Positions 8,606 to 18,600 of a stretch of 34,005 bases of DNA are shown in pieces. The stretch covers positions 1 to 34,005 of the forward strand of contig CAJMLT010000014.1 of NCBI GenBank assembly GCA_905214325.1, read 5' to 3'. The notes beneath the pieces were generated by a model. That model saw only the letters and a program-made list of their open reading frames with translations. It did no database searches and was not told the origin of the DNA. Each line of letters begins with the position of its first letter. Position 1 is the stretch's first letter. The DNA is from an uncultured bacterium. Lineage in GTDB: Bacteria > Actinomycetota > Coriobacteriia > Coriobacteriales > Eggerthellaceae. Both the position numbers and the translations under genes were made by a program.

Positions 8606-10105
8606 ATGATCGAACGATTCAAGACGAAACCGACCTCACTGCTTGTAGCGGCCATATTCCTCATAGCCCTCACCGCAGCAGGGCTGCTCGGTGGTTGCTC
8701 ACAGCAAAAACAAGCTTCGCCCACGAGTGAACCCGTCATCTTCGAACAGACGGGCATGTTCGCCTATGATGTCATCCCCGGCTATGTCGAAGACGATGCC
8801 GCCGCCTATCGGGATTCGCATCCCGAATACGCCGAAGTCGGCATCGGGTCCTTCATCGATAAGATCAGCGATTCCGAAACCGGAATGCTAACCATAGCCA
8901 TCGATGCGGCCCCGATCCAAGCGTCGTTGTCCACCCCCACCGATCGCGCTCAATTCGTGATGGGGCTCACCAACTACTACAAACAGCAAGGTGAAAGTCT
9001 GACCGTCATCGATGTCATCGACAACGAAGACGGCCTGCCGGTCTACGTATTCCGCTGCACCGATAAGAACACGTCGTTCATCTGCGCCGAAACGGTCGCC
9101 GCCGGACAGATCGTATCCATCGGGTGCAGCACATGGAACGAACAGACCAACACCGAAACACTCCCGAACGATGAAACCTATCAGAAGTTCCTCGACTCTC
9201 TTTCGTCGATCAGATCACTCTGGCATCCGGAAAACGATGCCACCTCCTACTACACGGGAATCTATACCACGGAAAGCGTCTCCGTCACCACCGGTGCAAC
9301 CACAACCGATTACCAGTTGGGAGATATCTACCAGGATGAAGTCCTCCGACGCTCGTCCTTCCAGCCGACCCTCAACGCCGATGGAACCTGCACCATGGTG
9401 ATAAGTTCCCACGCAGGCAGCGCCACCACCGTCCCCACGATGAAATGGACGATCGCCACACCCGGCGAAATCAACCTCATCTCGAACGGAGCAACGTCTG
9501 CAACGGCTTCCGTCGAAGGCGACACCATGACACTCACCATGAGTGACACAGCCGGGGGAGCCACCGTGAAAACCGTCTATACCTTCACGAAAACCCCCTT
9601 CGAAACGCATGAGTCCGAATCGACCTACACCTACCAAGACGCATTCGACTATCGCCTTCCCGTCGGGTTATCCGAGATCGATGCGGGCACCTACCTTGAA
9701 TCCCATCCATCCCTCCAAGATACGTTTGCAGCCGCCTTCACCACCGGAACCGACGATGCCCTCCACAGCGTTCTGGTCATCTTAGCCGAAGAAGGAACCG
9801 TCGACCTGTCCACCCTCGAAGGGCGCCACGACTTCGTCAGCACCACCGATGCCCGACACGAAGAACAAGGGGGCACCCATGCGATCATCGACGTGGTATA
9901 CACCGCCGACAATACACCGGTTTACGTGTACTACAACACATCCGCAGAAACGGGAACATCGCTGTGCGCCGAAACGAATATAGCCAACACGACCATCCGT
10001 ATCGACTGTAGCCTGCGCACCGCCGATATGGGCCGAGGACAGATCCCGCCGAATGCGATGTATCGGGCGTTCATCGAATCATTGGCGACACTGAGCGCCA
10101 GATAA
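8606..10105 (+). CDS. Secreted lipoprotein with an internally duplicated domain
   Basis: 499 residues. Start ATG with TAAGGAGA seven bases upstream. Signal peptide with lipobox LLGGC, lipidated Cys31, so it should be anchored on the outside of the membrane. The mature part has three sections. The first copy (about 50-205) and the second copy (about 345-499) share the pattern: YR/YLxSHP near the start, D-G/N-x-PVYV(F/Y) in the middle, then TSxxCAET, a short Cys-containing strand, and a closing helix (YQKFLDSLSSI and YRAFIESLATL). Between them is a beta-rich, Thr/Ser-rich section with lipocalin-like spacing (MKWTIATPGEINL, GDTMTLTMSD). Each copy keeps two Cys, one in CAET and one about 11-14 residues later, which may form a disulfide. 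I do not recognise a named family. It is followed 249 bp later by a surface protease on the same strand. A substrate or partner role for the protease is only a guess from position. Confidence 0.85.
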   Translation: MIERFKTKPTSLLVAAIFLIALTAAGLLGGCSQQKQASPTSEPVIFEQTGMFAYDVIPGYVEDDAAAYRDSHPEYAEVGIGSFIDKISDSETGMLTIAIDAAPIQASLSTPTDRAQFVMGLTNYYKQQGESLTVIDVIDNEDGLPVYVFRCTDKNTSFICAETVAAGQIVSIGCSTWNEQTNTETLPNDETYQKFLDSLSSIRSLWHPENDATSYYTGIYTTESVSVTTGATTTDYQLGDIYQDEVLRRSSFQPTLNADGTCTMVISSHAGSATTVPTMKWTIATPGEINLISNGATSATASVEGDTMTLTMSDTAGGATVKTVYTFTKTPFETHESESTYTYQDAFDYRLPVGLSEIDAGTYLESHPSLQDTFAAAFTTGTDDALHSVLVILAEEGTVDLSTLEGRHDFVSTTDARHEEQGGTHAIIDVVYTADNTPVYVYYNTSAETGTSLCAETNIANTTIRIDCSLRTADMGRGQIPPNAMYRAFIESLATLSAR

Positions 10106-10354
10106 CCGAATCCTCCCTCCCGGATAGCGACAACGATAAGCGGAAAGAACATCCGTCCGTGCAACGTATCGCACTTGTGGCCACACCACTCGTTTCGGTA
10201 CGTCCTATCGACATCGCAAAACGACAAACGACCCACCCGTTACGCGTAGCGTATCATTCGTTGCTCCCGCGCCTGATCAAGCACACCGTGATCGCGAAAG
10301 ACGGGTATGCTCTTGGGGCATTACGTTGATAATCCGAAAAGCAAAGGGGTCCCC

Positions 10355-13300
10355 ATGAGGCAGGCCTGTCATTCCTCCATGCAACACCATCGATACCTTC
10401 CTCTTTTTTCGAGGGTGCTTCTCTGTATCGTACTATCTCTCTCCTTGGCCTTCCCCTCCCTGTCAGCCTTCGCCGACACCACCTCGTCCGATGCCGCCGC
10501 GCCATCGGAAGCGCTTGCCGCGCTCGAATCCGGCTCATACGTGGAACATGAAGCCATCGCCTACGTCATAGACGAGAGGGCGGCGATCTTCTCCTTCGGT
10601 AGCTCCCTCGTCGACGGGGCGGAGAGCCTCATGGCCATCGACGCACAAGCCGCGAAGGAATCGCTCGGCAAAGAAGAGTCGACCGAGGCTTCGGCATCCG
10701 CCTTCTCGACCCGATCGCTCTCAGCATCCGACACTTCACGAGGCGCGAATGGACGCTTGGTGCTCGTGCGGAATGAATCCAAAACGACCGCGGAAATCAT
10801 AGCCGAATTGAAAACCGACCCGCGCGTCGCTTTCGCCGAGCCCAACGCCCTCATCCGAAACGTCGACGACGAACAGACCCAACGCGCAGCCGAAGTCACC
10901 GCCGACCTACTGGCCGACGCCGCCACGGAAACGACGACACAACCGTCCCTCGACTCCGCCGCCTCCCCTGACGGCTCCACCACCGCTGTGACGACGCCGA
11001 TCTCATCGATCACAGCCGATGACTCCACGGCGAACACGCCGGGGACCGGTGAAGGCACCGGCGCCTCGATTGCGGAAAACATCGTCTTCGGTTCGGATAC
11101 GAATGCGGCGGCTCCCGATCTCAACCGCTTCGTATGGGGCTTTTCCAACGACGGTTCCATGGGCGGCATTTCAGCACAGAATGCCATCGACATGGGATAT
11201 GCCGGCTGGGACAATAGCGCGGCTGCGTCCGATTTGAACAAAGTCATCGTCGCCGTCATCGACAATGGTGTCGATGAAACCAACCCCGATCTCGCACCCG
11301 TTCTCTGGGATGGCAGTTCGTTTCCCGAGCTGAAGACCACCGGCAAGGAAGACGACCATGGTTTCGCCGCCGCTGCCAACCACGAACAGAACATCACCTC
11401 CACAACGGGTATCAGCAATTTTCACGGAACGCACGTGGCGGGCACCGTCGGTGCGGCGTGGAACGGTTCGGGGATATCCGGCCTGGCACCTAACGCACAG
11501 ATCATGTCCGCACGCCACAATGACACCCTCGCCGGAATGCTCGGCTGCCTCGACTATGTGAAACGCGCCTGCGAAGCGGGAGTGGACGTGAAAGTGACGA
11601 ACAACTCATGGGTATTGGGACAGGGGTTGTACCGTTCCGTCGATCTCGCCGTAACGGCCATCGGTCAGCAGGGAGTCACCAGCATCTTCTCATCGGGCAA
11701 CTCGGCCTTCGACAACGACGCCGCCAACAGCACGGCCACGACGATGGCCGAAAATCCTTATGTCGTAGTGGTCAACTCCCTCGATCCGACAGGTGCGATG
11801 TCCAACTTCTCGCAGTACGGCGCAACGACGACCGACGTGATGGCACCGGGATCCGGAATTCTTTCCACCTATTCGGCGGCCGATCCCTGCTACCTCGCCG
11901 AGGGCGATAATGATGCCACGTTATATCAAAGCTTCGACAGCCGAAGCCACGCCACGACGGGCTTAGACGCAAACGCTCTCACCTTCGACGAGGGTCAATC
12001 GGTGACCAACAGCAAGAGTTTCGACGGTGACGGCGCCCTCGCCCTTCCCTTTTCGTCCACCGACACATACAAAATGGTAACCAGTCAAAACAACGCACTC
12101 GATCTTTCAGGACTGGCGGAAAAACCCTCCTACTTGAGCATGCGCTACACCACAGACGGATTGACCACGCTGGGAATCGCCTCCGCTGTCGTCATGGTGA
12201 AAACCACCGAAATAGATCCGGCGTCAGGACAAGCCAAATGGTACACACCGGCGCGTTCGGGGAGCTTCGGTATAGGTGGCGACTCCTGGGGTGGCTTTTA
12301 TGGCGCGATACCCGAAAACACCGATTGGCAGAATTTCCAGATCAGGATTCTTTATGCGGTCAACGGGCTATCCATGGTAGGAGGTGTCACGCAAACGGGG
12401 TCACCCATCGATGGAACCATGATCGTGGACAGCATCGGCTTCGGCAGTGAATTGGTTCCCTACACCTACATGCAGGGAACATCCATGGCCTCCCCCGCCG
12501 TCGCAGGTGCGGCAACGGTTCTCGCCGGCAGCGACAGCGTATCCGTAGCGGATGACACCACGACCAAGGCGGATAAGGCAGCGCGTCTGGCCGCCCTGGT
12601 GAAGGGGGCATCCATACCGACGGCCGACTATGCCAACCTGTGTTCGACGGGCGGATACTCGACCGTCGACGGTGCCACCGATCCGGGCCCCGCCATTACC
12701 GAAGTGAAAAACAACGACGATAGCGTCACCGTGCGCGGATATTTCCTCGCCGGCGCTTCAACGGTGAAATTAGGCGATGCGTCGGCACCGATTCTTTCCT
12801 CCACCGACACCGAACTGCAGGTTGAAAAACCCGCCGGATTCATCGGAGGCCAAACAACGATCACCGTCACGAACGGTAATGGCAAACAGGCGAAGCATCG
12901 CGCCGACCTGGGTGCTCGAACGGACGTTGACTACTATGACACCGTCGACCTACCCCTTCCCTCCGAAGTGGACACGTGGTCCGCTTGGTCGCTCGTCGGA
13001 TTCGATTCCAACCTGTACTGCCTGCCTTCGACTTCGATATACGGATATACGGAAACAGACCATATACTGCGCTACCTCCCCGAACGGCAGACATGGGAGC
13101 AGGTTCCCCTTCCGGCCGAACTCATGAGCAGCCACGGCCTGACGACGAATCCCGTCGATGTCTCGGGCACCACGATCGACGGTGCGCTTCTCATGCAGAT
13201 GTTCGACGAGTCGGGCCACACCATGTTCGCCCGCTACACCACCGAGGACACGTGGGAGGCCCTTGACTTCACCTTCACCGGAGCCACAGACGAGAACCGT

Positions 13301-14146
13301 CCCTTTGCAGCAACGCTTACCGGTGACGGTGAAAACGCCTACTTGATCGGCGGTGTTGCCAAGGAAACATCCGGAACCACGACGACCAACGGAACCAGCA
13401 AGTCCATCCGTCGCATCGACTTCGATCAGAAACAACTGATCAAGGTCGGTGAACTTGTCGAAGGCACCGTCAAGCCACAGGTGAGTTACCACGATGGATC
13501 ATTTTTGGTATCGAGCGGTTCTTCGAGTACTTATCAGATGGGTGGGGTTTCCGGTGCTCAGTTGGTCAGCCCCGCCACGTTGTCCACCGATCCGTCCACA
13601 CGTAATGCCGACACCACCTTCACCACCACGAGACTGGACTTTTCATCCCTCACCAAACAAACCGGTCAGCTGGCCTATGCTTCGGGTGCCTTGAAAGACG
13701 GATTCATGCTGGCAGGAGCCGAAAGCAATGATGGCACGGCCGACACCTATCTGCTCTCGGAAGGCGCGACCGCGCCCACGGCCTACGGGAAGCGCGCTTC
13801 ATGGCAAGCCCTGCTCACTCCGAGCGCCACAGCATATCGCGGGTCTTTCTACGTGTTGGCGGGATCGCAGAATGCACCTTATCGCGTGTTCAGCGCAACG
13901 GCGGCGGAAACGGTCGATCAACCGGGAGACGCAACGGACACACCGAACCCGCCCATACCCACTCCCACGCCCGACCCCGGCACGACGGATACGACATCGG
14001 ACGCGCAAACAACATCGGATGCCTCCGCTACGATGCTTGCCAAAACGGGTGACGCCACCCTTCCCACCGTGCCTTTGGCTGTCGCCCTCGGTGCAGCAGT
14101 AACCCTTGCAGCCGCAACGGCGATACGTCGGTACCGACGAGACTGA
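10355..14146 (+). CDS. Subtilisin-like (S8) serine protease, sortase-anchored, with large insertion and C-terminal propeller-like region
   Basis: 1263 residues from ATG 10355, chosen because AAAGGGG lies five bases upstream. An upstream in-frame start at 10307 lacks a site. Signal peptide at about 15-40 (VLLCIVLSLSLAFPSLSAFA). An I9-like propeptide end is visible (LKTDPRVAFAEPNALIRN), then a Thr/Ser-rich linker. The catalytic residues are Asp303 (AVIDNGVD), His357 (FHGTHVAGTVG) and Ser710 (GTSMASPAVAG). The His-Ser spacing is 353 residues, roughly twice that of compact subtilases. The extra piece, about 510-700, lies after TDVMAPGSGILST and looks like a beta-sandwich. Next come an IPT/TIG-like module (about 783-850) and kelch-like segments (WEQVPLP, AYLIGGVAKE). 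The end is a Pro/Thr-rich wall-spanning stretch, LAKTGD (1228-1233), a hydrophobic helix and RRYRRD, a variant sortase signal. It probably degrades extracellular protein from the cell wall. A terminator follows at 14192. Confidence 0.92.
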   Translation: MRQACHSSMQHHRYLPLFSRVLLCIVLSLSLAFPSLSAFADTTSSDAAAPSEALAALESGSYVEHEAIAYVIDERAAIFSFGSSLVDGAESLMAIDAQAAKESLGKEESTEASASAFSTRSLSASDTSRGANGRLVLVRNESKTTAEIIAELKTDPRVAFAEPNALIRNVDDEQTQRAAEVTADLLADAATETTTQPSLDSAASPDGSTTAVTTPISSITADDSTANTPGTGEGTGASIAENIVFGSDTNAAAPDLNRFVWGFSNDGSMGGISAQNAIDMGYAGWDNSAAASDLNKVIVAVIDNGVDETNPDLAPVLWDGSSFPELKTTGKEDDHGFAAAANHEQNITSTTGISNFHGTHVAGTVGAAWNGSGISGLAPNAQIMSARHNDTLAGMLGCLDYVKRACEAGVDVKVTNNSWVLGQGLYRSVDLAVTAIGQQGVTSIFSSGNSAFDNDAANSTATTMAENPYVVVVNSLDPTGAMSNFSQYGATTTDVMAPGSGILSTYSAADPCYLAEGDNDATLYQSFDSRSHATTGLDANALTFDEGQSVTNSKSFDGDGALALPFSSTDTYKMVTSQNNALDLSGLAEKPSYLSMRYTTDGLTTLGIASAVVMVKTTEIDPASGQAKWYTPARSGSFGIGGDSWGGFYGAIPENTDWQNFQIRILYAVNGLSMVGGVTQTGSPIDGTMIVDSIGFGSELVPYTYMQGTSMASPAVAGAATVLAGSDSVSVADDTTTKADKAARLAALVKGASIPTADYANLCSTGGYSTVDGATDPGPAITEVKNNDDSVTVRGYFLAGASTVKLGDASAPILSSTDTELQVEKPAGFIGGQTTITVTNGNGKQAKHRADLGARTDVDYYDTVDLPLPSEVDTWSAWSLVGFDSNLYCLPSTSIYGYTETDHILRYLPERQTWEQVPLPAELMSSHGLTTNPVDVSGTTIDGALLMQMFDESGHTMFARYTTEDTWEALDFTFTGATDENRPFAATLTGDGENAYLIGGVAKETSGTTTTNGTSKSIRRIDFDQKQLIKVGELVEGTVKPQVSYHDGSFLVSSGSSSTYQMGGVSGAQLVSPATLSTDPSTRNADTTFTTTRLDFSSLTKQTGQLAYASGALKDGFMLAGAESNDGTADTYLLSEGATAPTAYGKRASWQALLTPSATAYRGSFYVLAGSQNAPYRVFSATAAETVDQPGDATDTPNPPIPTPTPDPGTTDTTSDAQTTSDASATMLAKTGDATLPTVPLAVALGAAVTLAAATAIRRYRRD

Positions 14147-14191
14147 CGCTTTGAGCCGAGCGGCACGGCAACCTCGACAACCCACACCAAC

Positions 14192-14228
14192 AACGAACCC
14201 TTCACGCCCGTGAGGGGTTCGTTGCTTA
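14192..14228 (+). terminator. Intrinsic terminator after the S8 protease gene
   Basis: Arms 14192-14206 and 14209-14223 pair over about 14 bp (one G-U pair) with a tight C-rich loop, followed by GCTTAT. The U tract is short, but the stem is long and begins 45 bp after the stop codon. The arms read AACGAACCC and GGGTTCGTT at the outside. Confidence 0.75.
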
Positions 14229-14398
14229 TCCCCTCTTCCCCCTCCGCTGCCTCTGCATCAACGTATACCGGGCAAGTGCGCCCGGCATTCCCCCCTCTTC
14301 GAAGCCTTCCTCACCTGACGGACGAGCGCCGCTCTTTCTTAATCGGCACCATGGAAAATCGGTCTCATTTCAAAAAACAGCCGCCTGATCGGGGGTTT

Positions 14399-14431
14399 GC
14401 AACCTCCGGGCGCCTTCCGGTTGCCTATAAT
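14399..14431 (+). promoter_or_regulatory. -10 box with adjoining 26-bp palindrome upstream of the XRE gene
   Basis: A perfect TATAAT lies at 14426-14431. Just before it, 14399-14424 is an imperfect palindrome: outer arms GCAACC (14399-14404) and GGTTGC (14419-14424) and a central GGCGCC (14409-14414), 9 of 13 pairs matching. No good -35 is present because the palindrome takes its place. This fits an operator read by the XRE protein encoded about 90 bp downstream, or an activator site (inference). The rest of 14147-14522 holds only the terminator at 14192. Confidence 0.5.
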
Positions 14432-14522
14432 GAAACCCTCGGTTGGTGGATTCGCCTTCCGTGCTCACGCAAGATTGAAAGCACGGAACATCCAACGACC
14501 ACCACAGAAGAAAGGTTCTCCC

Positions 14523-15617
14523 ATGAGTTTCCGCGACAATCTTCAATACCTCCGCGCGTCGCGCAATATGACCCAAGAACAACTTGCTTTGCTCTTGGGG
14601 GTTTCCCGGCAATCCGTAACGAAATGGGAAGCACAGCGCGCCTATCCGGAGATGGATAAACTCATCAAGATATGTGACATTTTCGGATGCACGCTGGACG
14701 ATCTCGTCAAAGGCGATGTGCGCGGCAAGGACCAATCGCCCCTTGAAGGAGATGCGCACCCCGAAAACACGATACCCGGCCACGAAGCCGTCATCAAAGA
14801 AGACGTATTCGGCTACGACGAACACATGAGATCGTTCGCATGGAGAATAGCCACGGGTGTCTTTTCCATCCTGATGGGCATAGCTGCCTGTATGGCCCTA
14901 GAAGCCTGGATCGGGGGCGGCTCGAACAGCGGTATCCATGCCCCTTCGTCGGAAGGCCCCTCGGCGATAGCCGTATTGGCAGGTATATTGATCGGGCTCG
15001 CCTTCATCATTCCGGCGAGCATGGAACACGACCGCTTCGTGAAAGCCCATCCCCACATCCCCGACTTCTACACGCAAAGCCAGCATGACGAATCGGGTAA
15101 GGCGCTGGGACGTGGCATCGTCGGTGGAATCGGGTTCATCCTCGTGGGCATTTCCCTCATGGTCGCATTCGCCGACACCTCTTACGAAAACGAGGTGGTG
15201 GCGGTGTTTCTGGCCCTCATCGCCTGCGGCGTGTGGCTCTTCGTCCGTTTCGGCATCATGCATGGGCGCCTGAATTTGGTGGAATACAACCGGGAGGCCA
15301 CCGAAACGCTGTCACAATACTTAAGTGACGAGCAGATCGCAGCCATAGAAGACCCGCATCAACGCGCGGCTATCACCGCTGAAAAACGAGTAGGCAAGAT
15401 AAGCGGCGCGGTCTGCGGCATCATCATGCTTGTCGCCACCATCATCGCGCTTCTCCTGCTTTTCGTGCCTCTCGGGCTCGAAGGGGCACCTTCCTCCGGC
15501 ATGTCCGGATGGGAACCCAGCGGCGCCACGCTGTTCTTCTGGCTGCCCTGGCCCATCGGTGGCATCCTGTGCGGCATCGCGTGCCTGATCATACGTCTTG
15601 TGGTGAAAGAGCGCTAA
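14523..15617 (+). CDS. XRE-family helix-turn-helix regulator with six-helix membrane domain
   Basis: 364 residues. ATG 14523 is preceded by AGAAAGG with a 7-base spacer. The N-terminus is a Cro/CI-type DNA-binding domain at about 4-62 (MTQEQLALLLGVSRQSVTKW, then CDIFGCTLDDLVKGD). An acidic linker follows, then six hydrophobic segments near 108-129, 147-167, 199-217, 224-243, 296-320 and 333-360, ending in RLVVKER. Fusions of an XRE domain to a membrane part are common in Firmicutes and Coriobacteriia. They are assumed to sense an envelope signal while bound to DNA, but the ligand is unknown. A symmetric site at 14399-14424 beside its own -10 box suggests autoregulation. The stop codon at 15615-15617 overlaps that of the convergent surface protein gene by 4 bp in total, with no terminator between them, so transcription of one may interfere with the other. 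Confidence 0.9.
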   Translation: MSFRDNLQYLRASRNMTQEQLALLLGVSRQSVTKWEAQRAYPEMDKLIKICDIFGCTLDDLVKGDVRGKDQSPLEGDAHPENTIPGHEAVIKEDVFGYDEHMRSFAWRIATGVFSILMGIAACMALEAWIGGGSNSGIHAPSSEGPSAIAVLAGILIGLAFIIPASMEHDRFVKAHPHIPDFYTQSQHDESGKALGRGIVGGIGFILVGISLMVAFADTSYENEVVAVFLALIACGVWLFVRFGIMHGRLNLVEYNREATETLSQYLSDEQIAAIEDPHQRAAITAEKRVGKISGAVCGIIMLVATIIALLLLFVPLGLEGAPSSGMSGWEPSGATLFFWLPWPIGGILCGIACLIIRLVVKER

Positions 15618-18600
15618 CGCCCATCCCTGCTGCGCCGCAGTGCCGACATCGCTACAAGCACCGCACCGATTGCCACCGACACGACAGCGAAAACAAGCAT
15701 CCCCACCCCGTCACCTGTGGACGGAATGTACGAATCGGCAACACTGCCGTTCGTGCCACCGCCACTTGAAGCGGCATCCGATCCCACAGACGGGGATTCG
15801 GGGGTATTCGGCTGCGAGGGATCCGGCTCATCCGGGCCTTCAGGGTCGACCGGCACCTCCTTCTGCAACCAATGGGCGTAGACGGTCGCAGAACCCAAAA
15901 CGCTCACTTCGGTCACCGGTTGGGTCAATTCCTTATCGCCGCACCACCCGACGAACGTACGATTCGCTTCGTCGGCCAAAGGATTGAGTTCTAGCAACAT
16001 GGGGGTATCACGCGTCGTGTTAATCACTTCCACATCGTCCACCGTCGAAGTGCTGTTCGTCTCGTGATGGAGGACGCTGTAGTAGTGCGTCTGCGTGGCA
16101 TGACAGACCGAACAATGGGAGGAGCGAATCCCCACTTCACCCACTACGGGCTCACGCACGGTTTCGACGACATCGAAGGTGGACCCATCGCTGCTGTAGA
16201 GATGGGCGTCATTGGTTGGAATGGGTGTATCCCTCATGGCATCACATGACGTACAGGTGGAACGGCGGATACCCGTCTGTGCACAAGTGGGTTCCTTCAC
16301 CACGCTCTCCGCGCTCCAGTGATGACCCGATGCGGGTATGACTTCGTCAACGGTAACCGTTTTGCGGGTTTCCGGTTGCGCGGCGAAAACCGTAACTGAC
16401 TTTTCGGGGGTGAGGTAGTTACCCGCCGCATCGATGCTGCAACCCACGCCGTCCCAGCTCATGGTCACCTTGACCTGACCGAAAAGCTCGTCGGTGGGCT
16501 TCGTTCCCTCGGTGGGAGCGAGCAGGAATGTAGTGGTGAAGTCGGCTTGCTTCACCTTGGTGTCATTCCAGCTGGTCGTGGTCCTACCGCTCAAACGGTC
16601 CGCGAGCGACTCCTTCGCATAGGCACCGGTGCCGTCGTAGATATTACCCGAACCGTCGCGGCGGTAGAATTCACCGGCGGCTATATGTAACAGATTACCC
16701 TCGGGCATCTTCGTGGCAACCGTCGTCTGCGATGCGGAGGGCGCCTTCGCCTCCATAATGAGGCCGTCTTGATATTCCAAACCATCGGGAATATAGATGT
16801 CGAAATAAAGGTCGTCGATGTTTTTCTGCGTGAACACACCCGCTGCCGCATTGGAAAATACCGATACACCCTGCGTCACCGTACCGTAGGTGACCGTGTC
16901 TTTATAGGTCAGGCCCCCCGGAGAAGTCCGTCCATCGATGGTCAGAGAGTCGTCGGGGGTTACGTAGTTGCCGGAGTCATCGATGCTGCAGCCTGCGCCA
17001 TCCCAACTGATCGACGTTTTCAGCTGACCCATGAGCGCATCGATATCGGCATCCTCCTCGACCTGCACGGTGAAGGTGAACGTGAAGGTCGAATCCGCCA
17101 CGCGGGCTTCCGTCCACGTGGGAGGCTGCAGGCGATCCGAAAGCGACTGCTTGTCATATGCGCCGGTACCGTCGTAGATATTGCCCGAACCATCGCGGCG
17201 GTAGAATTCATCGGCGGAGACATGCAGCAGATTGCCATCGGGTGCCTTCGTGACCACGGTCGTCTGCGCTGCGCCGGTTGTCGCCGTATTCAGATGTACA
17301 TACGAAGAGCCGTTCTGTACGTCACCCACCTGAGAGGTGGCCAACGTCAACCCATCGGGAATATAGATGTCGAAGTAGAACTTATCGATGGCACTTTGAG
17401 TTAAAACGTGAGCCTGCTGATTGGAGAGGGCAACCTGACATTCAAGCGCATCCTCGGTTTTCCGGGGAGTCGTCAGGTTCATTATCGTATCGGTGCCATA
17501 GGAATAGGTTCGCACGCCATCTTGTTCACAGGTGGCTTCCGTCGTCGTTTCCACGGAGTCGAAGCTTCTGTTGAGACGCCAGATTCCGGGAGTGGTGTTG
17601 GCGCTGGAGGATACCACCTGGCAGCGTGCAAGGGAATCGAGCGCTATGGTTGCGGCTATATCGGGAGCGTCCGCCCCCTCCTGGAAGGTTATATAGACGC
17701 TGGCCCCACCAACTCCGGGTACACCGTTTAAGGTTCCCGATTCGACGATGACCGAACAACGCGATGCGCTACCGATAGCGGCCAAGCCATCGGCATAGGA
17801 GTCGCCGCTCTCATCGTCGATGGAAAGGCGTATATCGTCTCCCGAAGTAAGCGAGGCCGTGCCACCGGTGTCCGCAGTGGCGATAAGTCGCCCTGCGGCC
17901 TTCGAGCCCGAAATGACATCGGCCCCACCGCGACAGTTCTCCATGACACCCTTCGCTTGCAGAACACCCGCGACACCGCCTGCCTGAACACCCGTGACGG
18001 CGGAGGCGTTCGCGCAGTCCACGATGCTCCCATGAGCGTCGCTACCGACGATACCACCGGCGGACGCCGTCTGCGAAACGACGGCACCCGTGTTCTCGCA
18101 GCGGGTAAGGGAATACGACATGGTGATGATACCCGCGATGCCGCCCGCGTTGCCTTTGGCGGTGATGACGCCGGCATTCGAGCAATCCTGTATCCACGCA
18201 CCGTCACCGGTGGCGAAACCGACGATACCACCGGCATCGTCGTTGGAGGAATCCCCGCTCGAAGAAGTGACGGCCCCCGTATTCCGGCAACCGGACACGG
18301 TAACACCGGCGTTTCCGTAAGCAATGATGCCGCCTGCATACTGCCCGGTGAGCGCTGCATTGTTGACGCAGTTCGTTATACGCGCGCTTACTCCCGTGTT
18401 ATTGAGGTTCACTATTCCCCCGACCTTGGCGGTGGAGGTGAGCGCTGCATTGTTGACGCAGTCTTCGACCGTGTTTTCAGCGGCATACGCCCGACTGACG
18501 ATACCCGCGATATTCTTCCCCGTGATGGAAAGATCACCGCCGGTGGAACAGGAAGATATCGTTGCGTTGTCGCCATAGAACGCGGTAACGATACCGGCGG

